From Sporosarcina ureae (GTDB lineage Bacteria; Bacillota; Bacilli; Bacillales_A; Planococcaceae), in contig NZ_CP015348.1 in NCBI RefSeq assembly GCF_002109325.1, positions 213,501 through 277,500 of the forward strand: 64,000 bases of DNA. The letters run 5' to 3'. Positions 1 to 8,832 of the stretch are shown piece by piece (positions within the stretch are counted from its first letter, which is position 1; each line of letters opens with the position of its first letter). Under the pieces are notes generated by a model that saw only the letters and a program-made list of their open reading frames with translations, did no database searches and was not told where the DNA came from. The position numbers and the translations under genes are program-made.

Positions 1-16
1 CCTACTTCCAAAAGAG

Positions 17-1117
17 ATGGAAAACTCGCTTGCGGATGAGACAGCACCTGTCAAACTCATTGACCGTTTAACACCCGAAGAACAAGTCAAAGCAAGACAA
101 TTGGCTTCACAGATTCCGGTAGGCAATTACGAAGCCGTCATTTCCTATGGCGCCAATGCACAAAATGAACTTTCCAACTTCTCTCACAAAATGCTTGACC
201 ATGTTCAAGGCAAAGATATCGGCCCTGTCGGTGATGTACTGAACGAATTAATGGCCAAATTATCCGAAATCGATACAGATGATCTATCGGATAAAAAGAA
301 ATCGGGACTAAGCCGTTTATTCAACAAGGCTACTCGCCCTATTAAAGAAATCATGACAAAATACGAAAAACTCGGCACACAAGTCGATAAAATAAGCGTT
401 CAACTAGAACACTCCAAACGTGGTTTAATGGAAGATGTCCGCATGCTGGATAATTTGTATGAACAAAACAAAACCTACTTCCAAGCACTGAACGTCTACA
501 TTGCAGCTGCAGAATTAAAGATTGATGAAATCAATAGCACGATTATTCCAGAATTGCATAAAAAAGCACAGGCTTCAGATGATCAAATGATGGTCCAAGA
601 AGTCAACGACATGGCGCAATTTGTAGATCGTCTTGAAAAACGCCTATACGACTTGCAACTATCACGCCAAATCACGATTCAAAGTGCGCCACAGATTCGA
701 ATGATCCAACAAACGAACCAAACGTTAGCTGAGAAGATTCAGGCGTCCATCATGACAGCTATTCCCCTTTGGAAGAACCAGATTGCGATTGCTTTAACAC
801 TCAACCGTCAGCAAAAGGCTGTGGAGTCTCAGAAGCTTGTGACGAAGACAACGAATGATTTACTACTTCGCAACTCTGAAATGTTGAAAGTGAATAGTAT
901 TGAGACAGCGAAAGAGAATGAAAAAGGCATTATTGAAATTGATACATTGAAAACCACACAAGAGAACTTGATCCAGACAATCGAAGAGACATTGCTGATC
1001 CAAGCAGACGGTCGCGCAAAACGAAAAGCTGCCGAGACCGAGATTGCCAGAATGGAACAAGACCTCAAGACACGTTTATTAGCTGTATATGAAGAGTCAC
1101 AAAACCGTCCCTCATAA
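17..1117 (+). CDS. telA: TelA/YceH-family toxic anion resistance protein
   Basis: Cytoplasmic protein of the TelA family (tellurite and other toxic anion resistance; the biochemical role is poorly known). The 366 residues are almost wholly helical and charged, with heptad-like stretches around residues 110-160 and 290-360, and the typical TelA segments LSNFSHKML and QIRMIQQTNQTLAEKIQ. The reading frame stays open upstream to the window edge, so the ATG at 17 may not be the true start; the family is usually about 360-400 residues, so at most a short piece is missing. The stop codon lies inside the loop side of the terminator hairpin. Family assignment is confident; substrate is unknown. Confidence 0.85.
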   Translation: MENSLADETAPVKLIDRLTPEEQVKARQLASQIPVGNYEAVISYGANAQNELSNFSHKMLDHVQGKDIGPVGDVLNELMAKLSEIDTDDLSDKKKSGLSRLFNKATRPIKEIMTKYEKLGTQVDKISVQLEHSKRGLMEDVRMLDNLYEQNKTYFQALNVYIAAAELKIDEINSTIIPELHKKAQASDDQMMVQEVNDMAQFVDRLEKRLYDLQLSRQITIQSAPQIRMIQQTNQTLAEKIQASIMTAIPLWKNQIAIALTLNRQQKAVESQKLVTKTTNDLLLRNSEMLKVNSIETAKENEKGIIEIDTLKTTQENLIQTIEETLLIQADGRAKRKAAETEIARMEQDLKTRLLAVYEESQNRPS

Positions 1118-1133
1118 GAGAGACGGTTTTTTT
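1101..1133 (+). terminator. Rho-independent terminator of telA
   Basis: Stem AACCGTC/GACGGTT (extended by CTC/GAG around the loop) followed by seven T. The telA stop codon TAA sits in the loop. Confidence 0.85.
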
Positions 1134-1170
1134 GTGTGATTTGTTGTAAGTAGTGACATGTGAAGTCAGG

Positions 1171-1317
1171 CTATGAGCGGTTGCCGTGTCTCTATGATCG
1201 CTTGTCGGGTGTCTATGAGCGACCGAGGACCCCGATAGAGCGGATGAGAGATGTCATAGAGCACTTAACCAGGTTCTAAGATCACTTACACCAAATCAAT
1301 GAGCGGCACCGCGATTG
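1171..1317. repeat. 21-bp phased degenerate tandem array (7 units)
   Basis: Seven copies of a nine-base core, consensus CTATGAGCG, begin at 1171, 1192, 1213, 1234, 1255, 1276 and 1297, exactly 21 bp apart, with variable 12-bp spacers. The best copies are the first three; later ones drift (GATAGAGCG, CATAGAGCA, CTAAGATCA, CAATGAGCG) but the phase never slips. The array fills the gap between telA and the convergent gene at 1404 and is bracketed by both genes' terminators. The same element in the other orientation lies at 8605-8738. Confidence 0.85.
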
Positions 1318-1355
1318 CCCTCCCTAACTTCCTCACAAATCGAGCTTCAAAACAC

Positions 1356-1390
1356 AACAAAAAGAGACAGTTCAATTAAGAACCGTCTCC
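1356..1390 (-). terminator. Terminator of the small gene at 1404
   Basis: Inverted repeat GAGACaGTTC / GAACcGTCTC (1364-1389) with a T tract on the minus strand (A run at 1356-1363). Confidence 0.8.
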
Positions 1391-1403
1391 CCATCTCTAT
1401 CTT

Positions 1404-1601
1404 TCACTCAAAATACGTCTTATAATACCCGCCGACTTTGCCCGAATTGTCTACTACGAAAATAAACTCCTCTGTCTCGTTCTTCACGTCATACGCCTTC
1501 CCCACCGTCAGCATATTACTAACGAAAAACTTCGCTGCATCCGTGTGCGTACACGTTACTGTCTTCAAAGTAGGCTCATCCAACCATTGTAAATATGACA
1601 T
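1404..1601 (-). CDS. Small conserved protein, possibly DUF6501
   Basis: A 65-residue soluble protein without signal peptide or membrane segment, rich in Thr, Lys and aromatic residues and ending YYKTYFE. It resembles short Bacillaceae proteins with a VKNETEEF-IVDNSG core (recalled as DUF6501); this is recognition by memory only. It is preceded by an AAGGGGAGAGG ribosome site and followed by its own terminator, so it is a real monocistronic gene. Function unknown. Confidence 0.7.
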   Translation of the reverse strand: MSYLQWLDEPTLKTVTCTHTDAAKFFVSNMLTVGKAYDVKNETEEFIFVVDNSGKVGGYYKTYFE

Positions 1602-1621
1602 AAAACCTCTCCCCTTCTAAA

Positions 1622-1650
1622 TAAAAACGACCCGCTGATTAGCGGGTCGC
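1622..1650 (-). terminator. Terminator of odhAB
   Basis: Perfect nine-base stem CGACCCGCT/AGCGGGTCG just after the odhB stop, followed on the minus strand by a T tract. Confidence 0.85.
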
Positions 1651-1664
1651 TTGGATTGTGTTAA

Positions 1665-2894
1665 TTAAGAACCTAGTAGAAGGTCTTCAGGGTTTTCAAG
1701 CAACTCTTTAACCATCTTCAAGAATCCAACTGAATCTTTACCATCAATTACACGGTGATCGTAAGAAAGTGCAACATACATCATTGGGCGAATTTCGATA
1801 TTGTCACCAATAGCTACTGGACGCTTCTGAATTGTATGCATACCCAAGATTCCTACTTGTGTACCGTTTAGGATTGGAGTAGACAATAGTGAACCGAATA
1901 CTCCACCGTTTGTAATTGTGAATGAACCGCCTGTCATATCAGCCAATGTCAACTTGTTGTCGCGTGCTTTTTTCGCAAGCTCTCCGATAGATGCTTCGAT
2001 TTGTGCAAAACTCTTACGGTCTGCATCTACTACGTTTGGTACAACTAGTCCACCGTCAGTAGATACTGCGATACCGATATCGAAGTAATTCTTCAATAGG
2101 ATTTCATCGCCATCGATTTCAGCGTTAACATATGGGTACTTCTTCAATGCAGCAACGACTGCTTTTGTGAAGAATGACATGAAGCCTAGACGTACATCGT
2201 TTTGCTCGAAGAACTGGTCTTTTTTGCGTGAACGAAGTTCCATCATTTTCGACATATCAATTTCGTTGAATGTAGTTAACATTGCTGTTGATTGTCTAAC
2301 TTCAAGCAAACGCTTAGCGATTGTTTGACGGCGACGAGTCATTTTTTCACGAGTGATACGGCCATCGTCTTTCGCTTCTGCTTTAGGAGCTGGAGCCGCC
2401 GCAGCAGGTGCTGGAGCGTTGTTGTGAGCAGATACGTCTTGTGCACGTACGCGACCCATTGGATCAACAGGTGATACGTCCGCAAGATTGATACCTTTTT
2501 CACGTGCAAGCTTGCGTGCTGCTGGACTTGCAATTGTGCGGTCTGAAGAAGAAGTTTCTTCTGCTACAGCTGCTGCTGGAGCCGGAGTTTCTTCTTTTTG
2601 TGCAGGTGCTGGCGCTGCTGCTTCAGTTGCTTGTGGAGCTTGTTGTGCCGGTGCACCTGAACCTTCGCCTACAATCGCGATTACTTGGCCAACTTCAACT
2701 GTGTCGCCTTCTGCAGCCAATAGTTCAGACAATACACCCGCTTCTTCTGAAATGACTTCGACGTTCACTTTATCTGTTTCCAATTCAACGATGAATTCAC
2801 CTTTATCCACGTTTTCACCGGGTTGTTTCAACCATTTTGCAATTGTACCTTCTGTAATTGATTCTGCTAGTTCAGGTACTCTGATCTCTGCCAC
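1665..2894 (-). CDS. odhB: Dihydrolipoyllysine succinyltransferase, E2 of 2-oxoglutarate dehydrogenase
   Basis: Core E2 subunit of the TCA-cycle 2-oxoglutarate dehydrogenase complex; moves the succinyl group from E1 to CoA. Residues 1-77 are a lipoyl domain with the lipoylated Lys42 in ETDKVNVEV; an Ala/Pro/Gln linker follows; residues 121-155 are the E3/E1-binding domain; the rest is the acyltransferase domain with the catalytic SYDHRVIDG motif (His380, Asp384). At 409 residues it has normal length. The start is GTG at 2894, eight bases after GAGGAGG. It lies about 100 bp downstream of odhA on the same strand, with which it should be co-transcribed. Confidence 0.97.
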   Translation of the reverse strand: MAEIRVPELAESITEGTIAKWLKQPGENVDKGEFIVELETDKVNVEVISEEAGVLSELLAAEGDTVEVGQVIAIVGEGSGAPAQQAPQATEAAAPAPAQKEETPAPAAAVAEETSSSDRTIASPAARKLAREKGINLADVSPVDPMGRVRAQDVSAHNNAPAPAAAAPAPKAEAKDDGRITREKMTRRRQTIAKRLLEVRQSTAMLTTFNEIDMSKMMELRSRKKDQFFEQNDVRLGFMSFFTKAVVAALKKYPYVNAEIDGDEILLKNYFDIGIAVSTDGGLVVPNVVDADRKSFAQIEASIGELAKKARDNKLTLADMTGGSFTITNGGVFGSLLSTPILNGTQVGILGMHTIQKRPVAIGDNIEIRPMMYVALSYDHRVIDGKDSVGFLKMVKELLENPEDLLLGS

Positions 2895-2931
2895 AATAAA
2901 TTCCTCCTCGTAGGTATACCGTTTTTTAACG

Positions 2932-2966
2932 GATAAGCTACTTTGTATAAGTAGTTTTTTTACTTT
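2932..2966 (+). other. Hairpin with T tract in the odhA-odhB gap, wrong orientation for the operon
   Basis: CTACTT/AAGTAG hairpin followed by seven T on the plus strand, opposite to the direction of odhAB; a second small CCGTT/AACGG hairpin lies beside it. No plus-strand gene ends here. It could stop antisense transcripts or act as an RNA processing/stability stem in the odhA-odhB message. Confidence 0.4.
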
Positions 2967-2993
2967 TTCTGTAAAGCTTATTTACTTGTTATA

Positions 2994-5804
2994 TCACTTT
3001 TTCAAAGCTTCTTCAATGATTCGGTTTTGTTCTTTTTTGTGAGATGCGCCGTCGCCTTCAGAAGGACTTGAGCGTTTGATACGACCGATATAAGAAATGT
3101 CTTTGCCGTCAGCTAGTTTTTCTAGGAACGGATAAGCGAATGACCATGTACCCATGTTCTTCGGCTCTTCTTGAACCCATACTAAATCTTTTGCTTTCGG
3201 GAAACGAGCAACGATTTCTTTGATTTTGTCGGATGGGAATGGATATAGCTGCTCTACACGGATTACGTGCAAGTAGTCGAATCCTTCGCCGTCTTTGATC
3301 TTCTCAGCCAAGTCAATTGCCATCTTACCGCTTGCGAACAAGATCTTTTTCACTTTTTCAGGTTTAGTTCCTGTACCAGGTTGCTCAAGAACTGTCTTGA
3401 AGTGACCTTCCGTTAAATCTTCAACATCTGCTCCAACTAGTGGGTGACGAAGTAAAGACTTAGGCGTTGCAATTACTAACGGACGCTCTGCTTCGCTGCC
3501 GAGAATTTTCGACTGGCGACGCAATACGTGGAAGTAGTTTGCTGCACTGGAGATATTCGCGACTGTCCAGTTGTTTTCTCCACAAAGCTGTAGGAAACGC
3601 TCAATACGAGAACTGGAGTGCTCTGGTCCTTGTCCTTCAAATGCATGTGGCAACAATAGCACTAGGCCGGATTGCTGTCCCCACTTCGCATAACTTGAAG
3701 AAACGAACTGGTCGAACATCACTTGTGCCATGTTCGAGAAGTCACCGTATTGTGCTTCCCAAATAGACATTGTTTTGTCTTCTTCTAAGTTATAACCGAA
3801 TTCATATCCGACGATTCCTGCTTCTGTTAATGGACTGTTATAAGCCACGAACGAAGCGTTAGATCCGCTAATATGATGCAACGGAACAAGTTCTTCACCT
3901 GTTTTTTCATCATGTAAAACTAAGTGACGTTGTGCAAACGTACCGCGCTGGATATCTTGTCCAGAGATACGGATGGGCTTACCGTCTTGAATGATGGAAC
4001 CGAATGCCAATTGCTCAGCATGTGCCCAGTCAATTTTGCCTTTACCATTGAATGGTTCTTGGCGTCGTTTTAAGATTTTATCCAATTTGCTGAAGACAGC
4101 GAAATCAGTTGGATACGTTAATAGCTCTTCGTTCATTTTACGAAGGCGATCTTCCGAAACCCCTGTTTCTAGATCACGTGGAAGTCCAGCTTGTACCACT
4201 TCCGGTGTTGCATTGGAAATTTGAGGTGCATCTGCAGATTCTTCTTTAACATGATCGTAAGCTTCTTGCATAGTTGCGTTGACCGACCTGTCCATTGCCT
4301 TTACTTCTTCGTCAGTCATGAGCTTTTGCTCGACCAGGCGTTGTCCGTAAATTTGACGAACTGTCGGGTGTTTATGGATTTCGTTATACATCACTGGATT
4401 CGTCACTAGTGGCTCGTCCATTTCGTTGTGCCCGTAACGACGGTAACCGATTAAATCGATCAATACGTCTTTACCGAACTGCTGGCGATATTCGAATGCC
4501 AGTTTTGCCACAGCTAAAACTTCTTCTGGGTGATCTGCATTCACGTGGAATACAGGCACTTCAAAGCCTTTTGCTGGATCGGATGCATAGTGTGTAGAAC
4601 GGGAATCATAGTATTCTGTCGTGAAGCCAATTGTGTTGTTGGCAATGACGTGAACCGATCCACCTGTTCTGAAACCACGAACGCGTGAATAGTTGAATGA
4701 TTCCGGTACGATTCCCTGTCCAGGGAACGCCGCATCACCGTGTACTAGGATCGCGTATGCTTTGTTAGTATCTTGCTTTGGAATACCTGGGCTATCCGTG
4801 TTTTCCTGTGCAGCACGAGTCTGTCCAGTAATCACCGGGTTCACTACTTCAAGGTGAGACGGGTTATACGCTAAGAAGCGGTTCATTCCCGATTTGCCTT
4901 TATGAAGAGCTCCCATATGGTATTTCACATCGCCGAACCAGCCGCGTGTTACTTCTAAAGAACCGTCTTTTGGCAAGAACGGTGAAGCAGGTACGCCTGC
5001 GAATTCTGCGAACATCATTTCATATGGTTTATTTAAGTTATGTGTCAACACGTTCAGACGTCCACGGTGAGCCATGCCGATTAGCACTTTTTCCATTTTC
5101 GCTTCTTCAGAACGACGCATTAATTCGTCGATTAAGACAACTAATGTGTCCACACCTTCGATAGAGAAACGTTTAGCTCCAACGAATGTACGGTGAATGA
5201 ACTTTTCAAATCCTTCAATTTCCGTCAAACGCTCAAGAAGTTGTTTTTTCTCGTCTTCTTGCAAGTTTGACTGTACGTCGCCGTTTTCAATTTTTGATTG
5301 AATCCACGTACGCTCTGTTTCATCGATCAAGTGTGCGAATTCGTATGCGATGGAGCCTGTGTAAAGAGACTTCAAGTAATTCATTGCATCCAATCCGTTT
5401 TCCACTGTCGCTGGAACATTTTTTAAGAACAAAGTTGCTGGCAATCCGACCAGATCGCTTTCTGTCAATCCATGATAAGACAGTTCAAGACGGGATGTAT
5501 CTTTAGGTCGATCGTTTAATGGATAAATATCAGCTGCAAGATGTCCATAAGAACGAATAGCTTCAAGTAAAGAATAAACGGCAAGAACTTTACGCAAATC
5601 CGTTTGGGAACCTTGCGCTAAAACTGCCTCTTGACCTGAATCATCCATCTGAGGCGCACCAAAATTCCTGAATAGCTCTGCTAAATCAGGATCTACTGCA
5701 TCTTGATCTGTTTTAAACAGATCGTACATTTCCATTACATACCCAAGGTTTGGACCCGAAAAATTAGCATACGGGGAACGATGGGAATCCACATTGTTCG
5801 ACAT
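2994..5804 (-). CDS. odhA: 2-oxoglutarate dehydrogenase E1 component
   Basis: Thiamine-diphosphate-dependent decarboxylase that starts the 2-oxoglutarate dehydrogenase reaction and succinylates the lipoyl arm of OdhB. 936 residues, normal for the family. Visible motifs are AHRGRLNVL (245-253), the ThDP/Mg site HGDAAFPGQG (355-364) and NNTIGFTT (389-396), and the C-terminal transketolase-like half. The longer frame starts at 5822, but GGAGG sits correctly for the ATG at 5804, which gives MSNNVDSHRSPYANF, the usual N terminus. First gene of the odhAB operon; murG lies upstream on the same strand with a 186-bp gap. Confidence 0.97.
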   Translation of the reverse strand: MSNNVDSHRSPYANFSGPNLGYVMEMYDLFKTDQDAVDPDLAELFRNFGAPQMDDSGQEAVLAQGSQTDLRKVLAVYSLLEAIRSYGHLAADIYPLNDRPKDTSRLELSYHGLTESDLVGLPATLFLKNVPATVENGLDAMNYLKSLYTGSIAYEFAHLIDETERTWIQSKIENGDVQSNLQEDEKKQLLERLTEIEGFEKFIHRTFVGAKRFSIEGVDTLVVLIDELMRRSEEAKMEKVLIGMAHRGRLNVLTHNLNKPYEMMFAEFAGVPASPFLPKDGSLEVTRGWFGDVKYHMGALHKGKSGMNRFLAYNPSHLEVVNPVITGQTRAAQENTDSPGIPKQDTNKAYAILVHGDAAFPGQGIVPESFNYSRVRGFRTGGSVHVIANNTIGFTTEYYDSRSTHYASDPAKGFEVPVFHVNADHPEEVLAVAKLAFEYRQQFGKDVLIDLIGYRRYGHNEMDEPLVTNPVMYNEIHKHPTVRQIYGQRLVEQKLMTDEEVKAMDRSVNATMQEAYDHVKEESADAPQISNATPEVVQAGLPRDLETGVSEDRLRKMNEELLTYPTDFAVFSKLDKILKRRQEPFNGKGKIDWAHAEQLAFGSIIQDGKPIRISGQDIQRGTFAQRHLVLHDEKTGEELVPLHHISGSNASFVAYNSPLTEAGIVGYEFGYNLEEDKTMSIWEAQYGDFSNMAQVMFDQFVSSSYAKWGQQSGLVLLLPHAFEGQGPEHSSSRIERFLQLCGENNWTVANISSAANYFHVLRRQSKILGSEAERPLVIATPKSLLRHPLVGADVEDLTEGHFKTVLEQPGTGTKPEKVKKILFASGKMAIDLAEKIKDGEGFDYLHVIRVEQLYPFPSDKIKEIVARFPKAKDLVWVQEEPKNMGTWSFAYPFLEKLADGKDISYIGRIKRSSPSEGDGASHKKEQNRIIEEALKK

Positions 5805-5849
5805 GTAATATAACCTCCACATTTGCCTACCGGCGTGTTGTGTTTATTT

Positions 5850-5905
5850 TCACTACTTCTATACAATAATAGCACGCAAACCTTAGAACTGAAAGGGATT
5901 AATCC
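5850..5905 (-). promoter_or_regulatory. Putative odhA promoter region with palindrome
   Basis: On the minus strand TTTCAG, 17 bp, TATTAT forms a weak sigma-A-like promoter. A 10-bp perfect palindrome GGATTAATCC (5896-5905) lies at its upstream edge and could be an operator. Both are inferences from sequence. Confidence 0.3.
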
Positions 5906-5990
5906 TAATATGCATAGTTTTCTGCAAAGTACTAGCAAATATATTAAATAATACTGAAAACTACGCCTCTTAGGTACTTCGCGTACATTT

Positions 5991-7064
5991 TCATTTTTGG
6001 AACGACAAAATCAATTCTGCCATCTTTTCAGGCGTCTTCGGTTCTGTCGTCTTTTCAATATTCGACAACAATCGCGCTTTCTCCTTTACGAGTTCGTCGA
6101 ATTGTTCTGTAACAGGCTGAACTTCGAATTGTTCTTCTTCAATTTGCAATGCCAATCCTTTGGAAGCAAAATAATTGGCGTTCAATATTTGATCGCCACG
6201 GCTCTTTGAAGCGGCTAACGGAACGAGTAGCATTGGCTTGTGGATTGCAAGAAGTTCGAATATCGCATTCGAGCCCGCGCGTGAAATTGCATAATCGGAC
6301 GCTGCCAGTAGATCCGGCAATTCATCGGTAACATATTCATACTGCACGTATCCCGCCACCGCCAGACTGTCATCCACATTTCCCTTACCACATAAATGAA
6401 TGATCTGATACTTCTCAAGCAAAGCAGGCAGTTCATTGCGCACCGCCACATTCAACACAGCAGAGCCCTGACTACCTCCCATTATAATGAACACGGGCTT
6501 TTCCGAATTCAGACCCGTTCTACGCAATCCTTCTTCTCGGTTACCCATAAACAGCTCTGGACGGATAATCGGGCCCGTGCATGCAGATTTCGCTGTCGGC
6601 ACATATTGCAACGTCTGTTCAAAGACCGTAAAAATTTGTGATGCGAACGGCAATGCCAATTTATTCGCAAGTCCTGGTGTCACGTCTGATTCATGGACAA
6701 CGACAGGTACATTCGCAAGTTTGGCTGCCATAACAACCGGCACTGAAACGAACCCTCCTTTAGAGAAGATGATCTCCGGCTTCAATTTACGAAGAATAGC
6801 GAGTGCTTGTAGCGTCCCCGCTCCGACCCGAAATGGATCCGTAAAATTCTTCATTGAGAAATACCTGCGTAGCTTACCACTTTGTATGGCGTGATAGACC
6901 ACTTCCGGATGCCCTTCTCCAATCAGCTCTTTTTCAATACCTTCATGAGAACCAATATAATGCACACTATATCCTTTATCTAAAAATATGGGAATTAACG
7001 CTTGGTTGACGGACACATGCCCTGCTGTCCCGCCACCTGTTAATACGACTACCGGTTGCTTCAT
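5991..7064 (-). CDS. murG: UDP-GlcNAc:lipid I N-acetylglucosaminyltransferase
   Basis: Membrane-associated GT28 enzyme that adds GlcNAc to lipid I to make lipid II, the last cytoplasmic step of peptidoglycan precursor synthesis. 357 residues. The N-terminal glycine-rich loop TGGGTAGHVSVN (9-20) and the C-terminal UDP-GlcNAc domain with GGSQGSAVLN and ISRAGSNAIFELLA are clear. It stands alone here rather than in a division/cell-wall cluster, as also known in staphylococci; whether this genome has a second murG cannot be seen. Divergent from the MATE gene across 83 bp. Confidence 0.95.
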   Translation of the reverse strand: MKQPVVVLTGGGTAGHVSVNQALIPIFLDKGYSVHYIGSHEGIEKELIGEGHPEVVYHAIQSGKLRRYFSMKNFTDPFRVGAGTLQALAILRKLKPEIIFSKGGFVSVPVVMAAKLANVPVVVHESDVTPGLANKLALPFASQIFTVFEQTLQYVPTAKSACTGPIIRPELFMGNREEGLRRTGLNSEKPVFIIMGGSQGSAVLNVAVRNELPALLEKYQIIHLCGKGNVDDSLAVAGYVQYEYVTDELPDLLAASDYAISRAGSNAIFELLAIHKPMLLVPLAASKSRGDQILNANYFASKGLALQIEEEQFEVQPVTEQFDELVKEKARLLSNIEKTTEPKTPEKMAELILSFQK

Positions 7065-7100
7065 TCATTCCATCCTTCCGCGTTACCTACTATATTTTCA

Positions 7101-7109
7101 TGCTACAAT
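7101..7109 (+). promoter_or_regulatory. Extended -10 promoter for the MATE gene
   Basis: TGCTACAAT is an extended -10 element about 40 bp before the start codon; no good -35 is seen. Confidence 0.4.
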
Positions 7110-7147
7110 AGTCAAAGTAAAAAACTTTAGTAGAGGAAATCAAAACT

Positions 7148-8506
7148 ATGACTACTGTAACGAACCCTTTGCAACAAAAAACATCCATTTTCATTAAAAT
7201 CATGATTCCCATTGTCATTACGCAAGTGGCACTGTACTTGATGTCGTTCTTCGATATTCTCATGACAGGACGCTATGATACGTTCCACTTAGCAGGCGTG
7301 ACCATCGGTAGTTCCTTCTGGATACCGGTCTATACCGGCCTTTCCGGAATTCTCATGGGTCTAACTCCTATTATCGCACAGCAAATCGGTGCGAAGAACA
7401 AAAAGGATGTCCGCCCTACTGTCCAGCAAGCATTATACGTATCTCTCGCTCTTTCAGCAATCATTTTTGTCTTGATCCACTGGGTCGTGTTACCCGCTAT
7501 CACAAGAATGCCACTAGATGCACCGGTTATAGAAGTGGCGTCCGCCTACCTGACGGGTATGAGCATCGGATTGGTTCCGCTGATGGCCTACACTGTACTG
7601 CGTTCATTCTTTGATGCGTTAGGGGCAACACGTGTATCGATGTTCATCATCCTGTTATCAGCACCGATTAATATCATGTTGAATTATCTCTTGATATTCG
7701 GTAACTTCGGTTTCCCTGAGCTTGGGGGTGCGGGTGCTGGGTATGCATCCGGATTCACGTATTGGCTCGTATTTTTCATTGCGGTATTGATTGCCTGGAC
7801 GTCCCGCCACTTTAAAGAGTTTACGCTGTTTACTGGTTGGCAACGGATTTCATTCCCACGGTGGAAAGAGATTTTACTGATTGGTGTTCCGATAGGACTC
7901 TCCATCTTCGTCGAGACAAGTATCTTCTCTGTTGTGACGTTGTTGATGAGTAGCTATACCGCACAAGTCATATCAGCTCACCAGATAGCGCTTAACTTTA
8001 CGTCCCTTCTATACATGGTACCGTTAAGCGTCTCGATGGGTACGACGATACTAGTCGGTCAGTCGATTGGTGCGAATAAAACGAAAGACGCGCGCGAGTA
8101 TACGTATCTCGGCATAGCGTTCGCCGTTGTTTTCAGTTTCCTATCCATATTCATATTACTAATGTTTCGTGAGTCTATTGCTTCTATGTATACGATGGAC
8201 GCAGAGATTATTACACTCGCCGTGCATTTCTTTATTTATGCAGCATTGTTCCAGTTATCGGATGCTGTGCAGGCTCCGATTCAAGGTGCGCTACGCGGGT
8301 ATAAAGATGTGACGATGACGTTCTTGGTTGGCGTCGTGTCGTTCTGGCTAATTGGATTGCCTACTGGGTTTATGCTAGCACGCTTTACGGAACTTGGCGC
8401 GTTCGGCTATTGGGTCGGTCTGATTGCCGGCTTAACGGTCGGTGCGGTCATTCTATCGTTCCGTTTGCGGTTTATACAGAATAAGTATCGTGAAGTGGAA
8501 TCATGA
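7148..8506 (+). CDS. MATE family multidrug/cation efflux transporter
   Basis: A 452-residue polytopic membrane protein with about twelve hydrophobic segments in two homologous halves, typical of MATE (NorM/DinF) antiporters that export drugs or metabolites against Na+ or H+. The first half carries GLSGILMGLTPIIAQQIGAKN and the second the matching MGTTILVGQSIGANKTKDA, the conserved segment of the family. AGAGGA lies before the ATG at 7148. Monocistronic, with a terminator directly behind it. Substrate unknown. Confidence 0.93.
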   Translation: MTTVTNPLQQKTSIFIKIMIPIVITQVALYLMSFFDILMTGRYDTFHLAGVTIGSSFWIPVYTGLSGILMGLTPIIAQQIGAKNKKDVRPTVQQALYVSLALSAIIFVLIHWVVLPAITRMPLDAPVIEVASAYLTGMSIGLVPLMAYTVLRSFFDALGATRVSMFIILLSAPINIMLNYLLIFGNFGFPELGGAGAGYASGFTYWLVFFIAVLIAWTSRHFKEFTLFTGWQRISFPRWKEILLIGVPIGLSIFVETSIFSVVTLLMSSYTAQVISAHQIALNFTSLLYMVPLSVSMGTTILVGQSIGANKTKDAREYTYLGIAFAVVFSFLSIFILLMFRESIASMYTMDAEIITLAVHFFIYAALFQLSDAVQAPIQGALRGYKDVTMTFLVGVVSFWLIGLPTGFMLARFTELGAFGYWVGLIAGLTVGAVILSFRLRFIQNKYREVES

Positions 8507-8518
8507 TAAGTTTACGGG

Positions 8519-8551
8519 TCAATGGAGTTTTTATTCCATTGGCTTTTTTTA
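8519..8551 (+). terminator. Terminator of the MATE gene
   Basis: CAATGGA/TCCATTG stem followed by seven T. Confidence 0.85.
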
Positions 8552-8604
8552 TTGTGAAGGTGTAGTTTGCGTTACGTGGATAAACAGTTAGAGAGGTACG
8601 TGTA

Positions 8605-8738
8605 TGCTCAATAATTCGTGTAAGTGATCATTGAACCCAGTTAACCGCTCTATTACACCCGCTGAACGCTCTATACACGTCCGTGACCGCTCATAGAAAC
8701 CATCTAAGCGATCATAGCGGACGGGTAACCGCTCATAG
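8605..8738. repeat. Second 21-bp phased array, inverted orientation (6-7 units)
   Basis: Core CGCTCATAG (the reverse complement of the element at 1171-1317) begins at 8625, 8646, 8667, 8688, 8709 and 8730, exactly 21 bp apart; a seventh, one base out of phase, begins at 8605. It again lies in a convergent intergenic gap between two terminators. Confidence 0.85.
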
Positions 8739-8789
8739 CCTACTCACCCGCGCGTATCTACTTGCTATCACTCTCCAACTCTCTCCACT

Positions 8790-8826
8790 AAAAAAAGGTC
8801 AATGGACATAAATCCATTGACCTTTC
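8790..8826 (-). terminator. Terminator of the CAP-domain gene
   Basis: Perfect 13-base stem AAAGGTCAATGGA / TCCATTGACCTTT with a T tract on the minus strand; it reaches to within seven bases of the stop codon. Confidence 0.9.
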
Positions 8827-8832
8827 ACATTC

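Noticed and set aside
1171..1317. CRISPR array or protein repeat gene at the 21-bp repeats
   Set aside because: Units are too short and too degenerate for CRISPR, and no start codon, ribosome site or open frame spans the array, although 21 bp is seven codons.
2488..2913. Long plus-strand frame opposite odhB
   Set aside because: Antisense shadow of the Ala/Pro-rich linker of OdhB; low-complexity translation and no start signals.
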